64,000 nt of DNA from the NCBI GenBank assembly GCA_023374025.1, contig SIJG01000001.1, positions 1,921,787-1,985,786 of the forward strand, given 5' to 3'. Position 1 is the first letter of the stretch. Every line of letters starts with the position of its first letter. Origin of the DNA: Heterodera schachtii (taxonomy: Eukaryota; Nematoda; Chromadorea; Rhabditida; Heteroderidae). Shown one piece after another: positions 46,201 through 58,200 of this stretch. The notes beneath the pieces were generated by a model that did not search any database, was not told the DNA's origin, and worked only from the letters and a program-made list of their open reading frames with translations. The position numbers and the translations under genes are program-made.

Positions 46201-49200
46201 AACAAATCAATCGTACTAATGGGCTTTTGCAAGTGAACGAAAGCATAATTGTGAAGATGGAATTGAGGGGATTTAACCCTGGGGAAAAGCCTGAAGTGGG
46301 CGTGTTCTTCTACAACGAGGCCATTGGCTACCACGATCTCAGTGAGTGACAAAAAAAAATGGAGGATTTAATAAGGGTCAAAGGGACGTGGATTTGGGAA
46401 TTACCGGTGTAAGGAATGAGCCAGCGGACGTTAAAACGCTTAAAGCGGGGGCAAAAGATCAGGCTAATGGGAAGGGCTAATGGGACGGCCTGGTAGCTCA
46501 GACGGAAAGAGCACTGGTTTGGGTCCCAAAACAGTTAATTGGATTGAATATAAATTACCAAAAAACTCATCAACAAAGAAGAAAATTGAAACAATTAAAT
46601 TTTCAATCAATTCATACAAAATATAAGGGGGTTCGACCCCCCCCCCCCATTTCGCCCGCAAAGTGCCAAAATGTCAGACCATTTCGCATCGAGGGGGGGG
46701 GGGGGTGTAAAAGAGGTGGGGGGCGGGGGTCGCCGGCGAAGGGAAAAAAAAGGCAAATTTCTAAAATTTGGCTATTTTCTTAACAAAATCATTAAAAAAA
46801 ATTTTCCCCCGGCGGCGCCTATCGGCACCGCCGGCCCCCAAAAATCCAATTTTTTCATAAAAAATTAGATCTCAAAATTTGGTCATTTTTTAGACAAAAT
46901 CTGCTAACAAATAGCATTAAAATTACAAAAAAAATTTCGGCGGCGCCTATCGGCGCCGCCGAACCCCCCTTGTCTAAAAGTTTTTTAAAAAACCGCGCCG
47001 CAAAAAAAGAACGTTTTTTAAAAACAAAAAGTCGTCGACTTGCTAAAAAAAATCGGAAAATTTGGCACTTTTTGGTGAAAATATGTTAACAAAGCACACC
47101 CAAAATTCAAAATTTTCCCCGGCGGCGCCTATCGGCACCGCCGTCTCCCCTGTTCCCGAAATTTTATTGGAAAAAGCGCGCCGAAAAAACGGTTTTTGAA
47201 AAGCAAAAAAAAAAAAAATGTCGTCAAATTACATGGCTGGACCATTTCGCAAAAATTTTGGTTGACCCCCCCCCCCCCTTTTTTAATGTATGATTCGATT
47301 GTTTCTGAAAGTTAATGAAATACATTTCCTTACGGTGCTGGATCGTTACTTAAAAAACCATCATTATGAAAAATTTTGTCTAAAAATTATTTACAGTCAT
47401 GGTCATATGTTTACGACCACTTCTTTTTTTTAAATTTTGGTCAATAAAAATTCGTCTGATTTCAAAAGACCAAAACTTTTTTGCAATTTTTGTAGCAGTT
47501 TTTATGAGCTTTCGAATGATACCATTCATTAGGCAAACTGATGTTTGGCAAAAGAATGGCATTGAAGAGAAACAATCATACCCTATTTTCGGGTGGTCAT
47601 ATGTTTACGACCACTTTTTGGATTTCAAATCTTAGAGCCTGGGAAAATCTGAAATAATTCGTGCTAACATAACTTTTGATGCTGACCAAAAAAGTCCTTT
47701 ACACCAACTTGATTAGATCACTCCTTCATAGTGATCGGGACACAACAAAATACAGTGAAAATCGGGGAAATTTTTGAAAAAAATTCATAGGGGGGTTAGG
47801 AAATTTTTTTTGAAATCATGATTAGGCCCATTTGAAAGAGCACAAAATGCTCTACAATATGCAAAAGGCCGCATGTCTCTACCTCTTATAGCCGCTGATG
47901 TATGGGCATTTCAATTTCGGTGTCTACAAAAAGTACTGTATTTCTTAAGAAAATAGTGCATTTTACAGTAAAATTATCGACATCAAAATTGAAGTGCCTA
48001 TACCTCAACGGGTATAAGTCGTAGACTCATAATTCAAAAGGCAAATCGGTAGAGCATTTTGTGCTCTTTCAAATGGGCCTAATCATGATTTCAAAAAAAA
48101 ATTTCCTAACCCCCCTATGAATTTTTTTCAAAAATTTCCCCGATTTTCACTGTATTTTGTTGTGTCCCGATCACTATGAAGGAGTGATCTAATCAAGTTG
48201 GTGTAAAGGACTTTTTTGGTCAGCATCAAAAGTTATGTTAGCACGAATTATTTCAGATTTTCCCAGGCTCTAAGATTTGAAATCCAAAAAGTGGTCGTAA
48301 ACATATGACCACCCGAAAATAGGGTATGATTGTTTCTCTTCAATGCCATTCTTTTGCCAAACATCAGTTTGCCTAATGAATGGTATCATTCGAAAGCTCA
48401 TAAAAATTGCTACAAAAATTGCAAAAAAGTTTTGGTCTTTTGAAATCAGACGAATTTTTATTGACCAAAATTTAAAAAAAAAGAAGTGGTCGTAAACATA
48501 TGACCATGACTGTATAACTTTGCTCAAAGGCAACCAAATTTTTAATTCTTGATATCATTTGATAGCTCTAAGTGTTCTCTATCAGTTTGCAAAATTTCAA
48601 AAAATTTTGTTAAGTTTCAAAAAAGTTATAGCTCGAGGAACCCAAAAAACCTTGGTTTTCGAATCTTTTTGGCCATAACTTTTTTTAAAGTTAATAAAAT
48701 TTTTTGAAATTTTACAGGCTCATAAAGAACATTTAGATCTATCGAATGATAGCAAGGATTAAAAATTTGGTTGCTTTTGAGCAAAGTTATAAGCAAAAAT
48801 TTTCATTATGATGGTTTTTTAAGTAACGCCCATTATGATGGTTTTTAAGTAATGACATAGCACCTTCCTTACAACATGTTTTGGCTCCAAACAATGTATT
48901 GATATTTTTAAATGATTTTTTTCATAAAGTTGGCAAAACTGTGCTGAAGATTTTGCTGACCGATAAACAACTCATCTTCAGCCGACATTACGTGAGTAAA
49001 AAACTGGGAAAATATTGATCATAGTCACCAAACTTAAAATTGCTTAAAAACGGTCAGAATTGCCGGAAAAATAGAATTGGGGGCGCGCTTGCCCTTTTTC
49101 AGGCTGAAAAAGTGCCGGAATTGGAGTGCCAAATTGACCGCACTATAAAAACACACAAAAAGACATTTAAAATAATATTACGTGAGTAAATAATGTTTGG

Positions 49201-49761
49201 CACTTTTTTTATTTTAACGAAGTTGACAATTTAATTATTTGTTAAGAAAAATTTACATTATATTCATTTTTAATCCGATTAATTATTTCGATATTTTAGC
49301 CCAGGAATTGGTCTGTACCCGAAGACAGTAAACCTTTTAGAGTGGAAGGGATGCTAAAACCGAATACCGTACTGAACTTCACAATTACGGTGAAGGCTCT
49401 CAGTACCTTTGCGTTGGTTTTGAACGGAAAGGACAAAGACGACGAGAACAAAACGCTTTTGTTCAAACAAAAGATTTCATACGTTCCCAAGAATGAAGAC
49501 AAGAAGGATATGAAAACGGATTCGTTGCCTTTGCCCGCGTGGGCCACCCATTATATTACGGTAAGTGGACCAGTCGGTTACTGTATTCAATTAGCTTAAA
49601 GGCAGCATTAATTAAAATTCGTTTTCTGATTTTAGACAAATTACACGGGGATGGCCACTCCAAAAACGCAAGTGTTTTGTGTGCCGGAAAATCGTTGTAC
49701 CATGAAAAATGGAGAAATGGCGTACGAATATGTTTTTAATAAAGCAAATTCCACCAATTAG
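40207..49761 (+). CDS. Secreted multi-unit galectin-like protein, copy 1
   Basis: Starts with a signal peptide (MLCFSALSLFFVSLHFHSIF). Many short exons follow: about 40,348-40,527, 40,776-40,880, 40,971-41,142, 41,292-41,600, 43,088-43,287, 43,515-43,585, 43,640-43,820, 44,290-44,420, 44,495-44,560, 44,695-44,865, 44,910-44,960, 45,068-45,210, 45,420-45,515, 45,570-45,785, 46,080-46,340, 48,930-48,990, 49,300-49,560 and 49,636-49,761. Several units end in a strand like ITPAWAINFVRV, preceded by one like YEFKLIIS...FSVNGILFYE. This is the galectin pattern (F-E-x-x-I-x-V...F-x-V-N-G...I-x-x-V-x-I). The carbohydrate-contact residues of classical galectins (H-x-N-P-R, W-x-x-E-x-R) are not seen, so sugar binding is doubtful. 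Introns are swollen by transposons. It is the tandem sister of the gene at 52.2 kb. Exon limits are approximate. Confidence 0.6.
42266..42511. mobile_element. MITE with 9-bp target duplication (actcgtac family)
   Basis: 246 bp with inverted arms of about 55 bases (cccaactcgtactaggccaa and so on) inside ends ggtaaaaac / gtgtcgtcc. The flanks atctaaaac (42257-42265 and 42512-42520) match over nine bases. A 9-bp duplication suggests a Mutator-like origin. It lies in an intron of the first galectin-like gene. Confidence 0.9.
42633..43017. mobile_element. MITE, ggtgct...agcac family, intact length
   Basis: About 385 bp; ends gtgctgggacgttagtcaaa and the complement of gactaacgtcatagcac. It is the same family as the 47,334-48,864 element: both end with two copies of ttatgatggttttt followed by gtaa/ctaacg words. 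No clear duplication at this site. Confidence 0.8.
46486..46640 (+). other. tRNA-Pro-like remnant, split or SINE-derived
   Basis: ggcctggtagctcagacgg looks like a tRNA 5' half with an A box, and ctggtttgggtc like an anticodon stem-loop with TGG (Pro). The expected 3' anticodon strand is absent. About 100 bases later gggggttcgacccc looks like a T arm with a B box. The two halves could be an interrupted tRNA pseudogene or the head of a SINE. It is not a functional tRNA as written. Confidence 0.4.
46640..47280. repeat. Repeat block with three GC hairpins and C/G runs
   Basis: Three units about 130-180 bases apart each carry ggcggcgcctatcggcaccgcc or a near copy (46,811, 46,939, 47,120), alternating with AT-rich aaaattttttaaa stretches, and bounded by C/G runs at about 46,632, 46,685 and 47,268. 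It lies in an intron of the first galectin-like gene. Similar hairpins are at 28,930 and 50,151. Confidence 0.8.
47334..48864. mobile_element. Outer MITE carrying a nested palindromic element
   Basis: Ends ggtgctggatcgttacttaa and the complement of ttaagtaatgacatagcacc, with an exact 8-bp duplication ttccttac (47326-47333 and 48865-48872). Its own sequence is only 47,334-47,391 plus 48,515-48,864 (about 410 bp, close to the 385 bp of the relative at 42,633); the rest is the nested palindrome. Confidence 0.9.
47394..48512. mobile_element. 1.1-kb near-perfect palindrome, Tc1/mariner-like foldback
   Basis: The ends are cagtcatggtcatatgttta and its exact complement, flanked by TA on both sides (47392-47393, 48513-48514) as for Tc1/mariner insertion. 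The two arms of about 480 bases are almost identical in inverted order, and the centre is near 47,953. The mirror-image frames at 47,399-47,635 (+) and 48,270-48,533 (-) are the same sequence and are not genes. Confidence 0.93.
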
Positions 49762-52213
49762 TAGCAATTACAATTATGTTATCGTTTTTTTCATTTTCAT
49801 TCCCTAAAATTGCACATTTTGAAATTTGAATAAAAATGATTATTCTGTAATATATACATGCGGGCACTTAAAACAAAATTGGATTTCGCTGATCGAAATT
49901 AGGTCTATGTATGAAGAATTTGAAAATTTTTCAAAAAAAAAAAAATCTTTCTCGAGTTCTTAAAACTGAAATAACATTTTTTAAAATAAAAATCTGTAAA
50001 AAGAATCGTCCAAACTTTTTTTCCGGCATCTATCGGCCCCATTCCGAAACTCATATTCTCTCATATTTTGTAAAATAAAATTCTTATAATAGTTATTTTT
50101 AGTGAACAAAATCTGTTAACAAATTGCGCCAATTTCTTGAAAATTTCCCCGGCGGCGCTTCTCGACGCCACCGCTCTTCCACCCTTCCATGGAATTATTA
50201 AAAATACCTATCACAAAAAAACAATTACCAAGAGCAAAACGCTTAAGGTTTCAATCTCGAATTTATGAAATGTGTATAATTTAAGGAACTGCCAAATTGC
50301 GCCTCCCACATTTGCGCCCCCGGCATTTACATGTTAATTGTTCGCACAATTTTTTTTCAACAGCATAGCTAATTTTTGACCATAGATATTTAAGTTTTTG
50401 GTAAACTTTTTTAAATTTCAAAATTTATCTACATATAATAGTAATGACGAAAATGATTACATTTTTTACCAAATATATATCCGAAGCTTTTTGAAAAAAT
50501 TTTTTTTATAAACTATAACTAAGTTTTAATTACTTTCACCGATGGCGCCTATTGGCAAAGCCGAAAATCGCGAAGGAGCTAAACTAGAATTTTTATAAAT
50601 TGACTTATATTGTAAGGATTTTATCTCTTTTCGTTCCTAGGTTAATTATTTTGTCTCAGAAGAGTGTTTTTCGACAAAATGTTGCCTGGCGGACTAATAA
50701 ATTGGTTTCTAAGTAATCAACCGCGACCCGGAGGGGTCGAACTTGAACTTACTTTTTATTCGGAGGCAGCTTGGAGAATAATTTTTGTTAAGCGTTTGTA
50801 GGGAATGTCTTTAAAGGTTTTCTGATTAGTTTTTTTTTCCAAAAATGGGCGAAAAAGTGTAAATACTGGGAGGCGCAAATGTTGGGGGCGCAAATGTAGA
50901 GGCGCAAATAAGGATACGCAAATGAGGACTTACCTAATTTAATTAAATGATGAAAAGATTAAAACTTTTTGAAAACCTTTAGTTTTTTGGAAAAAAAGTA
51001 CTGCTACCAGTTGAAAATGTTGGTACCGTACCGGTTTTAGCAGACGGTCAGTAACGGTAGAGCTGTTTGAAAATTACCAGTATCGTTCTACTCAACACAA
51101 TAATAATTAGGCGGGCATTGGGTTTCAGCTGCAACCTAATCTTGTATTTTTAAGGAAGTCGGTTTGAAGTTAGTCATTTCAAGTGCAACCGAATGAATCA
51201 TTTTTGAGCGTCCATCCTTGAAAATTGTTCAAAAAATTTTAAAAAATTAATTTTTTTTAAAAACTTTATGAAAAATTTCAACGAAAAATTCTAAGAGAAA
51301 ATTAGTATTTTGAAGAAATATTTCTAAAATAAAAAATGTAACAAAAGATTCATAACTTTACTCTACTGCAGCCAATATTTTATGGTATCATTCAATGGCT
51401 TTAATTATTTTCTATCAGAATATTAATACTTAAATTTTTACAAAGTATAAAAAAAAATTGTATTAAAATTTAAAATTTTAAGTTAAAATTTTTTGGCCGT
51501 GACCCTTTTGAAAATCATTGAAATTTTTGAAATTCTAGTTGCAATTCAACGATTTTTCTTAGAAAGTTTCATAATTTTTTTTTATTAATTTACTAATAAT
51601 ATTTAATTTTCCCATGTTTTTATAAGATTCCAAAAATTTTTAAAAATATTTTTAAAGTTTTCAAAATTTTTCAAGAATTTTCTTGGAATTAGGGGGTTGG
51701 CAGTTTTTAAGAAACGCACTAGCACCCTATTTATCCACCCACCCCTGCCAATGGCATTCAATTCATTTACTCCGAAAATTTAATTTGAATTTCTCTTTTT
51801 ATTTTTAAAATATGTAAAGAAATCTCAGACTTTTTTTTGCAAAATTGTTAATTTAAATAAAAATTAATAATCATTGATACCCAGACTAAAAATTTCGTAA
51901 AATTAAAAAATTTTCAATGTCTAAAAAATACCCTTCCATATTTATTATAAGCATCAGATTTAAAATCAAATTATTTAGTTGAATCGCCTATTTCATCATT
52001 TTTTTCCTTTCCAATGGGAAATGAACCGTCATTTTTTATGAATCAGTCAGTACCAACCAAACATTCCATCGGCCATCATTCCAATCCAATCCAATTTTAT
52101 GCATTAATTAGTGATTTAATCGAACAATCGGACGGACATTTTCTTTTATAGATAAATATTAAATTGTACATATTTATTTTATTCAGTCTTTAGAATAAAG
52201 CATTAACAACAAA
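49762..52213. other. Spacer between galectin-like genes, repeats only
   Basis: No gene supported. It contains the element at 50,292-50,929, a GC hairpin at about 50,151, and accggta words at about 51,020-51,085. A recurrent ggtatcattcaatggct word is at about 51,390. Confidence 0.6.
50292..50929. mobile_element. MITE-like element with tandem gcgc end motifs
   Basis: About 640 bp; the left end attgcgcctcccacatttgc is complementary to repeated gcaaatgt.gaggcgcaaat words at the right end. No certain target duplication was found. Confidence 0.65.
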
Positions 52214-55200
52214 ATGCTCTGCTTTTCCGCTTTGTCTTTGTTTTTCGTTTCCCTTCACTTTCATTCAATTTTCAATCAATTTGCCAGCAAACCGTAAGCA
52301 ATTCAAATTGTTTTAATTCAAAATAAATCAAAATTTAATTCAATTTTTAATTTAGCGTTTTGCTGACCGGCAAATCGCACGAAGTGAAAAAGCGCATCGA
52401 ATTCAATGCGCCGGACCAATGCATGCCGTACATTCAGCAGGGCAATCCATCAGCTGCACGCGAGGATATTGGCAATGCCAAAACATTCGGCTTTTCCTTT
52501 CGTCTGCCGAAATTCGGTGGAAATTGCGACGATGGGTGAGAAAAATACGAAAAATGAAATATTTCATTAAAAAAAGATTATTATTATTTTTAAATTATTT
52601 TAGAAAATATTTAAAAAGTCGCAAATCACTTTTGAATTAAATAAATATTTTTTGATTTTGTTATTCCTTGTCATTTTTAAGAATAACAATTAAAGCCAAT
52701 TAAAATAAATTTTGTATTTAAATCTTAATATTTTGATATAATAAATCCCAGTCCTAAATATTTCTAACTTAAAATTACTCAGTCTGATAATTTGTTATCC
52801 TGGCACATTGGACAACATCACTGCTGGCAATTGGCCTAATTTGGTCGCATTTGGACGCTTTAGAGTTGGAAATGATGAAAATGTAAAATACAAAAATATG
52901 CATACAATATGGCACACTAATTCAGATTCAAAACAATTTTGTTTTTACTATGTATTTTATTATAAATATATCCCCAGGAGACCAATGAAGCGACTCATTT
53001 ATGTGCCGAAAAATGGCAAACGGACGGCAAAGGGAAGGGATTGGCATGGCATGGCATTTACATACGCACGAAGAGAATTGGCGGGGAAAACGAACTCAAA
53101 AACCGAAACAAAAGGACGGTGACCATGAAAATGTCCATTTCGCCCATTTGTGGGTTTTAGGCTGATTTTTTTTTTTTTTTAATTTGTCAAGCGGTGCCGA
53201 CAAAGGAATTTAAAGAAATTTTGAAATACCGAGAGAACAACAATTTGATCAATGATTCAGATCACACAGAGAATAATAATAAACATTCGACTTGATTTTT
53301 TGATTCATTTGAGGATTATCCCGATTTGAGGACTTGCTAAAATTAAAAAACGCGTGAAACAAAGATAAAATACCTTTCACATGGACCAACGGAATTAAAT
53401 ATAACAAAAACACTCTTTAATTGGGTCGTCCAAGTTTTCAAAATCAGTCGCTATCAAACTAAATTCGTATCACGAAAATTTCAATTAATGACATTACGCA
53501 ATTTCAGATACGATTTTGGACACATTAAGCAATTTTCCCTCCATTTTGGGAGCCGTGCCGACCCTTTCACTTTCGTAACTTTTGACGATGGTAAAATGCT
53601 TATTCCATTTTTTAATTATGTTATGCTTTATCTCACAAGGCATTTATTTCACTAACAAAAGTGAGGATGTTCTTCCGTCAATTTTTCTTCGGACTGTTCC
53701 AATGGGCGCCGTTTTGCGCGATTTTATCGGCCTTTGGATGTTGGGCTTGGACATTTTGCCGTTCAGTCACCTGCACGACGTCGAACTGTTCACCTACAGG
53801 GGCTGCAACTGTACCATGGACGCCTGGGTTGGACAGCGCAATGATTTGGCTATTAATCCAAAATTTTATTATTTATTTAATGCCTAACAGTGACAGGCCA
53901 TATTTAACTGTATTGATGCAGTGAATAGGTGAAAAGTTCTATATTGGATTAGCAGAAATATAAAGGAGGAGAGAAGCTTTGAAGAGAGAGAGGAAGAGAG
54001 AGAGAGAGAGGAAGAAAAGATGAAGAGAGAGAGGAAGAGAGAGAGAGAGAGAGGAAGAGAGAGAGAGAGAGGAAGAGAGAGAGAGAGGAAGAGAGAGAGA
54101 GAGATTAATAGACAAATAGAGATTAGAGAAAATGTGAAACCGTATGAAAAAGGAATTACAATTACTATGTACATATTCCATTAAAACAAAATAAATAACT
54201 AATTGAAAAGCAAAAAGAAAGAATCCGAAAAATTTTGAGGATCCTTTATTTTTGTCCAATCGGCCAAGAAGGCCAAGAAGAAAAAAATATTTGGCATTTT
54301 AAAAATGCCATTTTTAAAAAGTTCACCAAACCGACCGACTCGGAAGAGCCTTCGATGAACGATTTTCACATTTCCGCTGGAACAGAAAAATGCAATTATT
54401 CAATCGAACAACAATCATTCAGCATCGAAGCAGTGGACAAATACAACAGCAAAGATTTTGCGATTCCAATCATAGCAATAACTGATGAAAACTTCAGCGA
54501 AATCGACGTAAAATTGACAGGTGATTAATTCATTCATTGTACGGTAGAGATACGGTACAGCCAACGAAGATTTACATTTTGAGGGACACAAATAGCGAAT
54601 GCACCAATTCATTAAAAACATATTATGACTAAGCTTTGGCTTTAGAATGAACCGAATTTTAATTTTAAAAGTACATTTCCTTTTGTCGGCGCATATTTCC
54701 ATCATAAGAAGTAGACATAAATATTGTTTGAATTTTAACAATTAATATGTGTTATATAATTTTCAAAATTCAGATGCAACGCACAGAAGTTTAATGGAAT
54801 TTCAAATGGTTACAAATCGGTCTCTGAATGTCACATTTCCCAACGTAAAAAATGGAAAATATTAATTTAAAATAATATTTATTATTTCATTTTAAACTAT
54901 AATTTAAAATAATAATTATTATTTTATTTTAACATAATTTAAAATAATAATTATTTTTAATATTATTTTCATTAAAAAGTTGCCGCCTTATGACCAAAAT
55001 TTCGCAACATTGCCAAATGGAAGTTTCACAATGATTTTGTGGGTGGCACTGCGCAAGAACAGTTACGAAATCATGTTGAATGACACGGCGTTGGACAACA
55101 GACAATTTTGGCCAAATGATTGGTGGAATGGGTCGAGACGAGAGAATGTCCGACATGTCGTGGTAAAAACTGATTTCTACAAAATAAAAATATTTCATAA

Positions 55201-58200
55201 AATTACTCATTTTTTCTAAGATTCCATTTTTTCAGTTTTTTGGGTATTAAATTCTTTTTCTACTCCAATTCTTAATCAATAAATGGCGCATTATGATGTG
55301 TTTCTCATAACTTTGACCTCGTCATCATTATTTTCATCATCCTTTTCCTCTTCAGCCAGATCATTAGATGGACCCAATCTAAAAATTTAATTCTTAACGG
55401 TGTATTATCAGCGGGGGCGGGGGTGAGGCCAAAAAAACAGTCCCATCCCCGGAGGCGGGGCTCGAACCTTAATTAATCCTTGAATTTTCCACTTTTTAGT
55501 TGAGTGGTCAAATGCTTTTACTTGAGGAGCCGACAACCGTTGAAATTGATGTAAGAAAACATAATTTGTTGAAAAATTAAAAATTGAATTAAGCTTATGA
55601 ACCCAGTGAAGCTCAATTACAGCAAATTCTACCAACAAATTTGTATCGGAACAACATTTTTGTTCCGTGTCCAATTGTTGGAAAATAACGCCAAAAATTG
55701 CAAAAACGAAAACAATTTTGCAATCAGTTTGTTGCACAACCGACCAGAACAGCACATCAGAGGTGTTTTTCATATGAATGGAAATTTAATCACTGATAGT
55801 CGGAATTAAATGGTTTCTTGGCATAACAAAAATAATATTTTGTAAATTCTTTTTAAATTTCGAAGGCGCCTTGCCGAAGCAAAAATTGCCTTTTGTTTAT
55901 TCCTTAAATAATTTTGGTCCAAATTTTTTGAAGAAAATAAAGGAAAAGTCTGATACGATAAAGATGGGTCACGCAGAAATTTTTTTGAAATATTTGTCAG
56001 ATTTGTTAAGAAAATAACTTCGGTTTTATTTTTTTCTCTTTAAAATTTTTACTTTTTTTTTCCCGGAGGCGCGTGCGTGGTTATAACTTTTCTTTATAAC
56101 ATCAAATTAACTAATCTTGTAGTCATTCGATAGCTCTTGGGTTGCTCTATTAGCATGAAAAATTTTAGAAAATTTCACTGCCAAATCAATTTTCAGAAAG
56201 TATGGCAATTTTTTGAATTTTTGATCAGAAATTTCTTAAAAAATCTCAATGAAATGTGTAAAATAGGTAGGCACTTTTACGAAACGCCCATAGTGGCATT
56301 TTTTAAAACGACCTTTAAAAATATTTCAGTTGGTTCGACACTGCTTGAAATGAAAGTGAACCCATGCAGAAAACAAAATCAGTTCACTTTTACCAATCAG
56401 CATGTATGATTTTTTTACAATTAATTTTTCTATTCATTAATGAGGTTAATTAAGTTTGGAAAGAAAACATCTTTGCACAAAAACTTTACCTTTAATGTCG
56501 ACAAGCAGAGAGAATATGAGTTCAAACTCATTTTCAGTGACACATATAAATTCTTTGTGAATGGGATTTTGTTTTACGAACAGAACACAAGCATTACGCC
56601 GGCTTGGGCAATAAATTTTGTCCGGGTAATTAACGTACTAATTGGGCAATTAACACATTTGTTGAAAAGGTGGAAGGCAATGTGAGTCTACTCGAAGAGC
56701 CATCAGTGGATTTCACGAATGTAATTAAAGGGCCCGGATATTCATTCTCCAAAATATTATTAGCATTTTTTTGTACTAATGACAGATGACTTTTAGTTTC
56801 ACTATTAAATGTCAGTAAAAAATGGCGGGAAGGATTAAAGCAAAGCAAAAGATTAAATTGGAAAAATTATTTTTTAATTCAGTGCGAATCCGAAGATGGC
56901 ATTTCAATGGAACTCTATTCTTTGCTTAATTACGGAGAATTAGTGAAAATTGAAGGACGAGTGGATCGTAATGCCACAGTAATCAACATTTATTTGTTTC
57001 ATGAAGTGGCGCAATTCACCAAAATGAGTTAATAAATTCAAATTAAATAATTTATATACAATTTGCTACATTTTTATTTTTTTATTTATTAAATAATTTG
57101 GGATTCTTTCCGCTTAAGTGGGCGATGTTCTGTTACGATTGGTATTCAATTTTAAAGACAACACAATCAAATGCAGCCATTGGTTATATGCGGTAAAATT
57201 ATGGTGTAAAATTATTTTCATACTTTTTCATATTAATTAAATAATTAATTTGTAAAATTTTCATTTTTAAGGAAAAGGAATGGAAGGATGGCGATAACAC
57301 ACAGTTCAGGGACCTCAGATTGTACAAAGGCCAAATAATCATATTGAAAATTCTGATGGCTGATGATGGCTTCTACGGCAGTATTTCGGATACGAATTAT
57401 CGCAAATTTTGCAATTATTATACGACCATAAATCAATCCATTTCAAATATGTCTTTCCCGCCGTTTGCCATTGACTACGTTCGGGTAAAAATGTTAATTA
57501 TGTGTTCAAAGGGCTTCAATTCGTACCTTTTTAAGCATTTTTTCTTTTGGAAGCAAATCGCTCAAAAAGGAAATGAGAAAAGCGAAAACATAATTTAGCG
57601 TTTATTGTAGAAAAATATATGAGTTTTTGAATCAGATTTTTAAATATTTCCATTTTCAGGTCGATGGCAATTTTAGTACGGAAAAAGAACTGACTCCGAT
57701 TCAAATTATTCCCTATGATAATTCAACACATTTTTTGGATGACAAAAATAAAACGATTAATTGTACGCCCCTCCCATTCAAACAAATCAATCGGACTGAT
57801 GGGCTTTTGAAAGTGAATGAAAGCATAATTGTGGTGATGGCACTGAAGGGATTTAACCCTGGGGAAAAGCAAGAAGTGGGCGTGTTCTTCTTCAACCAGG
57901 CAATTGGCTACCACGACCTCAGTGAGTGGTGACAAAAGCTCAAACATTGTAAAAAAAAATAATTAATTAATTAATTTATAAATAATTTATTAGCAAAAAA
58001 ACTGTCGACTTTTGTTCTTTTGTTTGACTCTACGAAATTTGAGACCCAAAGCAAGTGAAAGACCAATTTTCCGATATTCGCTCGAATTAGAGTCACTAAT
58101 TTTACAATTGCATTAAAAACAGCAAATTAAAATTTAAGCATGTAAAAAACAATTAATGAAAGTAAATTACTGTTTTAACTCAATCTTAGTTGGCAAAAAT

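Noticed and set aside
46486..46640. Functional tRNA-Pro gene
   Set aside because: The 3' strand of the anticodon stem is missing and the T arm is about 100 bases too far away.
46464..46868. Gly/Arg- and Pro-rich frames around 46.5-46.9 kb
   Set aside because: They arise from G/C runs and the GC hairpin repeats.
47399..48533. Two similar small proteins in mirror orientation
   Set aside because: They are the two arms of the palindromic element and are the same DNA read twice.
53884..54259. Ser/Leu-repeat proteins on the minus strand
   Set aside because: Translation of the GA-rich microsatellite.
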